This document shows, one piece after another, positions 26,628 to 33,868 of a stretch of DNA of 64,000 bases. Both the position numbers and the translations under genes were made by a program. Numbering within the stretch: the first letter of the stretch is position 1; each line of letters starts with the position of its first letter. Origin of the DNA: Agromyces lapidis (lineage in GTDB: Bacteria > Actinomycetota > Actinomycetes > Actinomycetales > Microbacteriaceae); contig NZ_WBIQ01000001.1 of the NCBI RefSeq assembly GCF_009749405.1, positions 186,001-250,000 of the forward strand, written 5' to 3'. The notes under the pieces are model-generated. The model was not told the DNA's origin. It was given only the letters and a program-made list of their open reading frames with translations, and made no database searches.

Positions 26628-26682
26628 GCCGATCGTCAGCGGCGACGGGCGCCGTGGTGACGACCCACGAGGAAGTAGGGAC

Positions 26683-27762
26683 ATGATCCACCAGCGCGAC
26701 GTCATCGGCCGGCTCCCCGTCTACAAGCCGGGCCGGCCGGCCGCGCCGGGCGCCGTCAAGCTCTCCTCGAACGAGAACCCCTTCCCGCCGCTGCCCTCCG
26801 TCGTCGATGCGGTCGTCGCCGGACTCGACGGGATCCAGCGCTATCCCGACCTCGGCGCAGCAGAGCTCACCCGTCGGCTCGCCGAGCACTACGACGTCGA
26901 CCCGGGCGAGATCGCACTCGGCGCCGGCTCGGTGGAGGTCGCCGGCCAACTCATCCACGCGAGCGCGGGCGACGGCGACGAGGTGATCTTCGCCTGGCGC
27001 TCCTTCGAGGCGTACCCGATCCTCGTGCAAGTCGCCGGCGCGACGCCCGTGCCCGTGCCGCTCACGGCCGACGAGCGTCACGACCTCGACGCGATGGCCG
27101 CCGCGATCACGCCCCGCACCCGGCTCGTCTTCGTCTGCAACCCGAACAACCCGACCGGCGCGACGGTGACCGCCGAGGAGCTCACCGCGTTCCTCGCGAA
27201 GGTGCCAGCCGAGGTGCTCGTCGTCGTCGACGAGGCCTACGTGCACTTCGACGACGACCCCCGCTCGGCGAACGGGCTCGAGTTCTTCCGCAACCACCCG
27301 AACGTCGCGGTGCTGCACACCTTCTCGAAGGCGTACGGGCTCGCCGGGCTCCGCGTGGGCTACGCGATCGCCCCGGCCGCGGTCGCCGCGAACCTCCGCC
27401 GCGTCGGCGTGCCGTTCGCCGTGAGCGACCTCGCCCAGCGCGCGGCGATCGCCTCGCTCGACGCCGAGTCGGAGCTCGAACTGCGCATCCGGGAGATCGT
27501 CGCCGAGCGGCAGCGCGTCACGGCCGCGCTCCGCGACGGCGGATGGCGGCTCGTCGACTCCTTCGGCAACTTCCTGTGGCTGCGCACCGGCGACGACACC
27601 GAACGCGTCGACGGCGTGCTGCACGCGCACGGCGTGGTCGCACGCGCCTTCGCCGGGGAGGGCGTCCGCGTGACGATCGGCTCGCCCGAGGCGAACGACC
27701 GCTTCCTCGCCGCCGCGGCCGACGCCCTCGCGACCGCGCCGGTCGCGGCACCCGTCGGCTGA
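26683..27762 (+). CDS. hisC: HisC-like aminotransferase (histidinol-phosphate/aromatic amino acid)
   Basis: 359 residues, class I/II PLP aminotransferase. LSSNENPFPPLPSV starts the fold, VFVCNPNNPTGATV is the Asn-Pro motif, VVVDEAYVHF follows, and PLP Lys216 is in FSKAYGLAGLRVGY. The size and order fit HisC, but actinobacterial homologues outside the his operon (Pat/HisC2) often act on phenylalanine or other aromatic amino acids. The adjacent TrpXYZ-like importer favours an aromatic substrate. The start at 26683 has SD GAGGAAG. Confidence 0.88.
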   Translation: MIHQRDVIGRLPVYKPGRPAAPGAVKLSSNENPFPPLPSVVDAVVAGLDGIQRYPDLGAAELTRRLAEHYDVDPGEIALGAGSVEVAGQLIHASAGDGDEVIFAWRSFEAYPILVQVAGATPVPVPLTADERHDLDAMAAAITPRTRLVFVCNPNNPTGATVTAEELTAFLAKVPAEVLVVVDEAYVHFDDDPRSANGLEFFRNHPNVAVLHTFSKAYGLAGLRVGYAIAPAAVAANLRRVGVPFAVSDLAQRAAIASLDAESELELRIREIVAERQRVTAALRDGGWRLVDSFGNFLWLRTGDDTERVDGVLHAHGVVARAFAGEGVRVTIGSPEANDRFLAAAADALATAPVAAPVG

Positions 27763-27781
27763 GCCGACAGCCCCCGATGCG

Positions 27782-27800
27782 GGCCGGCCGCACACCGGCC
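27782..27800 (+). terminator. GC hairpin between hisC-like gene and ABC importer
   Basis: GGCCGG (27782-27787) pairs with CCGGCC (27795-27800), extended by flanking GCG/CGC-type pairs. It could be a partial terminator or mRNA-processing hairpin tuning importer expression. Confidence 0.35.
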
Positions 27801-27869
27801 GGGCCCGCCCCAGAGACCTGCGCCCTGCGCGCGGAACCCCCGCACGACCCACCTGAGAGGACCCCAACG

Positions 27870-28865
27870 ATGAGAACCCACTCGAAGCTCACCGGACTCG
27901 CACTGCTCGCCTCCGGAGCACTGGCGCTCACCGGCTGCGCATCGGACGGCGGTGCGGCCGGAGCATCCGATGACACCCTCTCGATCGGCATCAGCCAGAT
28001 CGTGCAGCACCCCGCGCTCGACGCGACGCGCGAGGGCTTCAAGCAGGCCTTCGCCGACGCCGGCTACGTCGAGGGCGAGGACGTCTCGTTCGACGAGCAG
28101 AACGCCCAGGGCGAGCAGGCCACCGCCACCACCATCGCCGCGAAGTTCCAGACCGACGGCGTCGACCTCGTGCTCGCGATCGCGACGCCGACCGCGCAGG
28201 CTGCGGCCCAGTCGATCGCCGACATCCCCGTGCTCTTCACCGCCGTGACCGAGCCCGCCGAGGCCGGCCTCGTCGACAGCTGGGAGAAGCCGGGCGGCAA
28301 CGTCACGGGCACGAGCGACCTCAACCCGGTCGAGCAGCAGCTCGAGCTCGTCACCAAGGTCGTGCCCGATGCCAAGACGGTGGGCATCGTGTACAGCTCG
28401 GGCGAGGTGAACTCCGAGGTGCAGGTCGAGCTCGCGAAGGAGGCCGCCGACGAGCTCGGGCTCACGATCAAGGAGGCGACCGTCACGAACTCGAGCGAGG
28501 TCGCCCAGGCGACCGAGTCGCTCGGCGACGTCGACGCGATCTACATCCCGACCGACAACCGCGTGACCGAGGGCCTCGAGGCCGTCGTGCAGATCGCCGA
28601 GCAGAAGCAGATCCCGCTGTTCGGCGCCGAAGGCGGCCAGGTCGAGCGCGGCGCCATCGCCACCTACGGCATCGACTACACCGAGCTCGGCTACCAGACC
28701 GGCAAGATGGCGATCGAGATCCTCGAGAACGGCGCCGACCCGGCCGAGATGCCGGTCGAGACCCTCGACGAGCTCTCGCTGATCGTGAACCCCGCCGCCG
28801 CCGAGCGCCAGGGCGTCACCCTCCCCGAAGACCTGGTCGCCGACGCCGACCAGACCATCGAATAA
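27870..28865 (+). CDS. ABC transporter substrate-binding lipoprotein, TrpX/PF04392 type
   Basis: 331 residues. The lipobox ALALTGC gives a surface lipoprotein. The two-lobed binding fold has LSIGISQIVQHPALDATREGFKQAF, NVTGTSDLNP and YIPTDNRVTEGL. This is the ABC_sub_bind family that includes streptococcal TrpX (tryptophan). The SD GAGAGGA precedes ATG 27870. It is followed at once by a branched-chain-type permease and an ATPase, giving a complete importer. Tryptophan or another aromatic or amino compound is the likely ligand, inferred from family and the neighbouring aminotransferase. Confidence 0.9.
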   Translation: MRTHSKLTGLALLASGALALTGCASDGGAAGASDDTLSIGISQIVQHPALDATREGFKQAFADAGYVEGEDVSFDEQNAQGEQATATTIAAKFQTDGVDLVLAIATPTAQAAAQSIADIPVLFTAVTEPAEAGLVDSWEKPGGNVTGTSDLNPVEQQLELVTKVVPDAKTVGIVYSSGEVNSEVQVELAKEAADELGLTIKEATVTNSSEVAQATESLGDVDAIYIPTDNRVTEGLEAVVQIAEQKQIPLFGAEGGQVERGAIATYGIDYTELGYQTGKMAIEILENGADPAEMPVETLDELSLIVNPAAAERQGVTLPEDLVADADQTIE

Positions 28866-28895
28866 GACGCCAACGGGACATCCGGAAGGCCCTGC

Positions 28896-29789
28896 ATGAA
28901 CGCCGCACTCGAACTCGGCCTGCTCTACGGGATCATGGCACTCGGTGTGTACCTCACATTCCGCGTGCTCAACTTCCCCGACCTCACGGTCGACGGCAGC
29001 TTCACCACCGGCGCCGCCGTCGCGGCGTCGCTCATCGTGCAGGGCGTGCCCGCCCCCGTCGCCACCCTCGCGGGTGCGGCGTCGGGGGCGGTCGCCGGCA
29101 TCGTCACCGGGGTGCTCTACACGAAGGGGCGCATCGACGGCCTCCTCGCCGGCATCCTCACCATGATCGCGCTGTGGTCGATCAACCTCAGGATCATGGG
29201 CAAATCGAACCTCCCACTGCTCAGGGAGGACACCGTGATGACGCCCCTGCGCGACAACGGGCTGCTCGGCGGGCCCTGGAGCATCCTCATCTTCGCGATC
29301 TTCGCGCTCGTGCTGAAGTTCGCCATCGACTGGTTCCTCTCGACCGACCTCGGCCTCTCGATCCAGGCGACCGGCAACAACGAGCAGATGATCCGCTCAT
29401 TCGGCGTGAACACGCACTTCACGACGATCCTGACGCTTGCGATCTCGAACGCGCTCGTCGCGCTCTGCGGCGCGCTCGTCGCGCAGTACCAGGGCTTCGC
29501 AGATGTCTCGATGGGCATCGGCCTCATCCTCGTCGGCCTCGCCTCGGTCATCATCGGCCAGGCGATCATCGCGGGGCGCTCCGTCTGGGTGGCGACCTTC
29601 GCAGTCCTCGTCGGCGCGATCATCTACCGCCTCGTGATCTTCTTCGCACTCGCGGCGGGCCTCAACCCGAACGACATGAAACTCATCTCCGCCGTGCTCG
29701 TCGTCGCCGCGCTGCTGCTGCCGCGCTGGGGCTTCCTGAAGCGCGTCCCGAGTTTCCGGCAGCTCAACCGCCGCGCGGTCAGGGCCTGA
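28896..29789 (+). CDS. ABC transporter permease, TrpY-like (BPD_transp_2 family)
   Basis: 297 residues with about eight to nine hydrophobic helices. NAALELGLLYGIMALGVYLTFRVLNFPDLTVDGSF is the characteristic N-terminus of permeases paired with PF04392 binding proteins. It acts with the upstream lipoprotein and downstream ATPase. ATG 28896 has SD GGAAGG 8 nt upstream. Confidence 0.92.
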   Translation: MNAALELGLLYGIMALGVYLTFRVLNFPDLTVDGSFTTGAAVAASLIVQGVPAPVATLAGAASGAVAGIVTGVLYTKGRIDGLLAGILTMIALWSINLRIMGKSNLPLLREDTVMTPLRDNGLLGGPWSILIFAIFALVLKFAIDWFLSTDLGLSIQATGNNEQMIRSFGVNTHFTTILTLAISNALVALCGALVAQYQGFADVSMGIGLILVGLASVIIGQAIIAGRSVWVATFAVLVGAIIYRLVIFFALAAGLNPNDMKLISAVLVVAALLLPRWGFLKRVPSFRQLNRRAVRA

Positions 29790-29803
29790 GAGGAGCGACG
29801 ACC

Positions 29804-30595
29804 ATGCTCACCATCGATCACGTCACGAAGACCTTCTTCCCGGGCACCGTCAACGAGCGCGTCGCGCTCAACGACGTGTCGCTCCATCTCGACGAGGGCG
29901 ACTTCGTCACCGTCATCGGTTCGAACGGCGCCGGCAAGTCGACACTCCTGAACATCATCGCGGGCAAGATCGCCGTCGACTCGGGCGACCTGCTCATCGA
30001 CGAGCGCTCGGTGAAGCGGATGAAGGACTACCAGCGGGCTGCCTACATCGGCCGGGTCTTCCAGGACCCGATGGCCGGGACCGCGCCCGACCTCACCATC
30101 GAGCAGAACCTCGCACTCGCGCTCCGGCGAGGCCAGCGGCGCGGCTTCCGCCTCGGAGTGACGCGCGCTCGTCGCGAACGCTTCCAGCAGGAGCTCGTCG
30201 CGCTCGAGCTCGGCCTCGAACAACGGCTGAAGGCCCGCGTGGGGCTGCTCTCCGGCGGTCAGCGCCAGGCGCTGTCGCTGCTCATGGCGAGCTTCACCCA
30301 GCCGCGCATCCTGCTGCTCGACGAGCACACGGCGGCACTCGACCCGCAGCGGGCCGACCTCGTCACCCGCCTCACCAAGTCGGTCGTCGAGCGCGACAAG
30401 CTCACGACCCTCATGGTCACGCACAACATGGAGCAGGCGCTCCGCGTGGGCAACCGGCTCATCATGATGCACGAGGGGCGGATCATCCTCGACCTGCCCG
30501 AGGCGGAGAAGCAGAAGATGACCGTCGCAGGTCTCCTCGCTGAGTTCGCGAAGATCAAGGGCGCGGCGCTCGACGACCGCGCGATGCTCGGCTGA
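29804..30595 (+). CDS. ABC transporter ATP-binding protein, TrpZ-like
   Basis: 263 residues. Walker A GSNGAGKST, Q-loop GRVFQDPMAGTAPDLTIEQNL, signature LSGGQRQALSLLMA, Walker B LLLDEHTAALDP and H-loop MVTHN are all intact. The EHTAALDP Walker B wording is typical of the PF04392-linked ATPases. SD AGGAG lies upstream of ATG 29804. It is the last gene of the importer operon and is followed by an extreme G/C homopolymer hairpin. Confidence 0.94.
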   Translation: MLTIDHVTKTFFPGTVNERVALNDVSLHLDEGDFVTVIGSNGAGKSTLLNIIAGKIAVDSGDLLIDERSVKRMKDYQRAAYIGRVFQDPMAGTAPDLTIEQNLALALRRGQRRGFRLGVTRARRERFQQELVALELGLEQRLKARVGLLSGGQRQALSLLMASFTQPRILLLDEHTAALDPQRADLVTRLTKSVVERDKLTTLMVTHNMEQALRVGNRLIMMHEGRIILDLPEAEKQKMTVAGLLAEFAKIKGAALDDRAMLG

Positions 30596-30614
30596 GCGGG
30601 ATCGGAACCGGCAC

Positions 30615-30700
30615 CGGGGCGGGGGGGGGGGGGGGGGGGGGGGGGCCCCCCCCCCCCCGCCCCCCCCCCCGGGGCCCCCCCCCCCCCCCCCCCCGCCCCG
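30615..30700. repeat. Homopolymeric G25/C-tract hairpin (possible terminator, possible assembly artefact)
   Basis: A run of 25 G (30621-30645) is followed by C13, G, C11, G4, C20, G, C4 up to 30700. The outer ends CGGGGCGGGG and CCCCGCCCCG are perfectly complementary, so a GGGGCGGGG/CCCCGCCCC terminator may underlie it. Nothing else in the window resembles these run lengths, which makes a sequencing or assembly error likely. Confidence 0.6.
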
Positions 30701-30751
30701 ATGGCACGCACGGCGGCGTCCCCGGCCCCGCCGGCCCCCGCCTCCCCGCGT

Positions 30752-30780
30752 CTGCCGGCCCGCGATCGCCCGCGTACGCT
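30752..30780 (+). promoter_or_regulatory. Promoter of the Lrp/AsnC gene
   Basis: CTGCCG (30752-30757), a 17-bp spacer and TACGCT (30775-30780). The predicted start near 30787 would leave a 13-nt leader carrying the AGGGGAGG SD. Confidence 0.5.
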
Positions 30781-30799
30781 GGATGCAGGGGAGGTGCCG

Positions 30800-31270
30800 A
30801 TGCCCATCGATCGACTGGATTCGCGACTCATCGCGCTCTTCGCCGACGAGCCGCGGATCGGCGTCTACGAGGCCTCGCGCCGGCTCGGGGTCGCCCGCGG
30901 CACCGTGCAGGCCCGCCTCGACCGGCTCCAGCGGATCGGCATCATCACCGGATTCGGACCCGACGTCGACACCGCCGCGCTCGGCTATCCCGTCACGACC
31001 TTCGTCGAGATCGAGATCGCCCAGGGCTCGCGCAGCGACCTGATGACCGACGAGCTGCGGGCCATCCCCGAGGTGATCGAGGCGCACACCATCACCGGCC
31101 GCAGCGACCTGCTGGTGCGCGTCGTCGCCGCCTCGAACCGCGATCTGCAGCGCGTCGTCGATCAGCTCGTGCGCGTGCCCGGCATCGAGCGGACCTCGAC
31201 GCTGGTGGTGCTCGACACGCCCATCCCGCACCGCGTCATCCCCCTCGTCGAGGCGACGCCCGCCGACTGA
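30800..31270 (+). CDS. Lrp/AsnC family transcriptional regulator
   Basis: 156 residues. The N-terminal winged HTH is RLDSRLIALFADEPRIGVYEASRRLGVARGTVQARLDRLQRIGIITGF. The C-terminal RAM/ligand domain carries GRSDLLVRVVAASNRDLQRVVDQL, which binds amino acids in this family. The start at 30800 is set by the strong SD; an ATG at 30701 in the same frame directly abuts the homopolymer tract. It lies just after the aminotransferase/TrpXYZ-like operon and is a plausible regulator of it. Confidence 0.92.
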   Translation: MPIDRLDSRLIALFADEPRIGVYEASRRLGVARGTVQARLDRLQRIGIITGFGPDVDTAALGYPVTTFVEIEIAQGSRSDLMTDELRAIPEVIEAHTITGRSDLLVRVVAASNRDLQRVVDQLVRVPGIERTSTLVVLDTPIPHRVIPLVEATPAD

Positions 31271-31317
31271 CGGCCGTGTTCCGGCGCCCGGCGGTGCGCA
31301 CGGCGACGGTCGTCGTC

Positions 31318-31323
31318 CAGAAT
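31318..31323 (+). promoter_or_regulatory. -10-like box CAGAAT, leaderless-type, for the LacI gene
   Basis: CAGAAT is followed by 6 nt and the ATG at 31330. It deviates from TANNNT at the first base, so it is a weak call. Confidence 0.3.
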
Positions 31324-31329
31324 GGACGC

Positions 31330-32391
31330 ATGAGCGAAACGCCCGAAGTCCCCGCCGTGGCCGGAGCGTCGGGCGGGCGCCGCACCCGTTCGCCCGCGGG
31401 AACCGTGCGGCTGGCCGAGGTCGCCGCGATCGCCGGGGTCAGCGAGGCGACGGTGAGCCGGGTGCTGAACCGCAAGTACGGCGTCTCGGCGTCGACGCGC
31501 GAGCAGGTCGAGCGCGCGCTGCAGCAGATCGGCTACGAGCGTCCGGTCAAGGGCGAGATCGTGCTCATCCTCGTGCCCGGACTGAAGACGCCGGTGTTCG
31601 CCGCCATGGTGACGGCGATCGAGAGCGAGCTCACGCCGCACGGGCTGCGGGCGTTCGTCTGTCCGGTCGTGCCGGGTTCGGTGATCGAACGCGACTACAT
31701 CGAGCCGATGCTCGACGCCGGCATCGCCGCGGCGGTGTTCCTCTCGGCGAGCAACACGCTGCGCAACGCCGATCCCATGGCGAGGCAGCTGCTCGAGGGC
31801 CGCGGCATCCCCTATGTGAGCGTGAACGGCGGGTTCCCCGAGGGGGCGACGCCCGTGGTCTCGACCGACGACTGGCGCGCGGCCGAGCTCGCGGTCTCGC
31901 ACCTCTACGACCTCGGGCATCGCCGGATCGGGATGTGCGCGGGGCCGGTGGGCAACACGCCGGCCGATCGCCGGGTCGAGGGGTTCCTCGAGGCGATGGA
32001 CGCCAGGGGCCTCAGCGACGCGGAGGACTTCGTCGTGCGCCACCACTACAGCGTCGACGGCGGGCGCCACGCCGCCGACGAGCTGCTGCCGCTCGGGGTC
32101 ACCGCCATCGTCGCCTCGAGCGACGACATGGCGCTCGGGGCGATCCGGGCGGCGACCCGTCGCGGCCTCGAGGTGCCGAAGGACCTCTCGGTCATCGGCT
32201 ACGACGACTCCTACCTGCTCGACTTCACCGACCCCCCGCTCACGACCGTGCGCCAGCCCGTCGAGAGCCTCGCCGAGACCTCGGTCCGCACCCTGGTCAC
32301 GATGATCCAGAACCGCGGCGTGCAGGCCGGAGAGGTGCTCATCGACCCCGAGCTGCGGCTGCGCCAGTCGACCGGGCCCGCGCCGCGGTAG
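31330..32391 (+). CDS. LacI family transcriptional regulator
   Basis: 353 residues. The HTH is VRLAEVAAIAGVSEATVSRVLNRKYGVSASTREQVERAL, followed by hinge YERP and a periplasmic-binding-protein-like sensor (about 75-345) with VSTDDWRAAELAVSHLYDLGHRRIG and VIGYDDSYLLDF. It probably represses the alpha-galactoside genes that follow, where a palindrome lies in the divergent promoter at 36088. Its 3' end overlaps the convergent glycosidase gene by 53 bp, so the two transcripts are antisense there. Confidence 0.93.
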   Translation: MSETPEVPAVAGASGGRRTRSPAGTVRLAEVAAIAGVSEATVSRVLNRKYGVSASTREQVERALQQIGYERPVKGEIVLILVPGLKTPVFAAMVTAIESELTPHGLRAFVCPVVPGSVIERDYIEPMLDAGIAAAVFLSASNTLRNADPMARQLLEGRGIPYVSVNGGFPEGATPVVSTDDWRAAELAVSHLYDLGHRRIGMCAGPVGNTPADRRVEGFLEAMDARGLSDAEDFVVRHHYSVDGGRHAADELLPLGVTAIVASSDDMALGAIRAATRRGLEVPKDLSVIGYDDSYLLDFTDPPLTTVRQPVESLAETSVRTLVTMIQNRGVQAGEVLIDPELRLRQSTGPAPR

Positions 32392-33868
32392 CCTCCCGGT
32401 CCCGATCCGCGGCGTCCGAGACGGTGCGCCGCTCGCCGGGGCGCACCCGCACGAGGTCGCCCTCGCCGGCGGCGACGGCGAGGTGCGGGTCGCGGAATCT
32501 CCGGTCGCGCGTGCGGTTCGGGCTCCAGAGGAGCTCGTCGGGGGTCCGGTTCTCGAGCCAGTGCCCCTCGCCCTCGGCCCAGCCGACGTCGATGAGGCCC
32601 CGCCCGAACGGCACGCCGATCGCCACGAGCCGGCGGATGCCGGAGGGGAGCGCCGGCCGTGTCGCGATGCGTCGCGACCCAGCGTCGGGTTCGAGCCCGA
32701 GCAGCCCGGCGACGATCTGGCCCACGAGCGCGAACGCGAGCTCGGGGTAGTCGCCGTTCGCGACCTGCTGGGGCACCTCGTGGGGGTCGTCGCGGCGCGC
32801 GTGGATCTCGCGCATCCACGCGTAGGCGGCGTCTGCCCGTCCGTGACGCAGGAAGACGTCGGGCAGGTAGCTCAGCGCCTCGATGTTGCTCGGGGCCCGT
32901 TCGTCGCGGCACGCGGCGTCGATCTCGTCGAGCACGGCTTCGCGCCTGGCGTCGTCCTCGGTGAGCAGCCCCTTCAACGGCAGGAACCAGGTGGCCTCCC
33001 GAAGCCATTCGGCGACCGGGCGGCCATCGGCGAGCCAGGCCGAGACGAGTCCGCCGAACGCGACGGCGCCGGCCCGGGCCGTCGTCGCCTCGTCCGGTGC
33101 CGCCGGGACGCGCCCCCAACGCGTGGTGAACTCGGCGGCGAGCGATTCGGCGGCGCGGCCGAATTCCCGGGCCGACGCCTTCTCGCCGAGTGCGAGCTCG
33201 AGCGCCGCCGCGTGCCGCAGGGCGGCGTACTGCGCGCCGATGCCGTCGCCGGCCTCGAGGAGGTGCTCGCCGGGCCGCTCGTTGTAGCTCGCTGCGCCGT
33301 CGAAGATGCCCGGACCGCCGGCCTCGGCGACGCCGTTCGGGCGCAGGACGTCGCGTTCGGCGACGAACTCGCCGAGCGTGCGCCGCCAGTGCTCGCGGTG
33401 GCCGCCGAGCGTCCGGTCGCCGGACCACCGGTACAGCACGTGGACGAGCTCGACGAGTTCGAACGCGGCGGGCAGCTCGCGGACGAAGCGCCCCGGCCCG
33501 TGGTAGTCGATGGCGAGCGGGGTGACGCCGTCGAAGTTGAGCGCCCAGACCGGCCAGCCGCCGTGCTCGGGGGTGGCGGTGCGGATGAAGGAGTCGAGCA
33601 TCGCGCGGTTCTCACGGCCGAGGCCGAGCAGCTGCGCCCCGACGGCCTGGTGCGCGAAGTCCCGCAGGTAGTACCCGCTGCGGAAGGCGTATCCCGCGTG
33701 GTATCCGGCACGGTAGACCGCCTGCAGGTACGGCGGCGGCGTCGCCTCGGAGACGTCGAGCGGCCCCGTGCTGCCCTCCTCGACGACGAAGCGGCGAGCG
33801 GTGCTCGTCGCCCACGCGAACATCTCCGCGAGCGCCGCGTCGTCGGTCTCGATGCGCAGGGCGCTCAT
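32339..33868 (-). CDS. Putative (alpha/alpha)6-barrel glycoside hydrolase-like protein
   Basis: 509 residues, no signal peptide. AVYRAGYHAGYAFRSGYYLRDFAHQAVGAQLLGL, RENRAMLDSFIRTATPEHGGWPVW, YNERPGEHLLEAGDG and ASYNERPG-type loops suggest a six-hairpin glycosidase fold such as those of rhamnosidase or glucoamylase-like families. I cannot assign a GH family. A YLRDF motif and several conserved Asp/Glu (NFDGVTPLAIDYHG, FDGAAS) could hold the active site. The start at 33868 overlaps the GH36 stop by 4 nt, so it is co-translated with the alpha-galactosidase and probably handles a product of it. The C-terminal 20 residues are Ala/Arg-rich and overlap lacI. Confidence 0.75.
   Translation of the reverse strand: MSALRIETDDAALAEMFAWATSTARRFVVEEGSTGPLDVSEATPPPYLQAVYRAGYHAGYAFRSGYYLRDFAHQAVGAQLLGLGRENRAMLDSFIRTATPEHGGWPVWALNFDGVTPLAIDYHGPGRFVRELPAAFELVELVHVLYRWSGDRTLGGHREHWRRTLGEFVAERDVLRPNGVAEAGGPGIFDGAASYNERPGEHLLEAGDGIGAQYAALRHAAALELALGEKASAREFGRAAESLAAEFTTRWGRVPAAPDEATTARAGAVAFGGLVSAWLADGRPVAEWLREATWFLPLKGLLTEDDARREAVLDEIDAACRDERAPSNIEALSYLPDVFLRHGRADAAYAWMREIHARRDDPHEVPQQVANGDYPELAFALVGQIVAGLLGLEPDAGSRRIATRPALPSGIRRLVAIGVPFGRGLIDVGWAEGEGHWLENRTPDELLWSPNRTRDRRFRDPHLAVAAGEGDLVRVRPGERRTVSDAADRDREATAARARSTGAAAARGR

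Noticed and set aside
30615..30700. The G/C homopolymer region as a CRISPR array or mobile-element end
   Set aside because: No repeat-spacer structure, target duplication or transposase is present; it is a simple hairpin tract.
30701..30799. An N-terminal extension of the Lrp protein from ATG 30701
   Set aside because: It is Pro/Ala-rich, directly abuts the homopolymer tract and precedes the promoter; the SD points to 30800.
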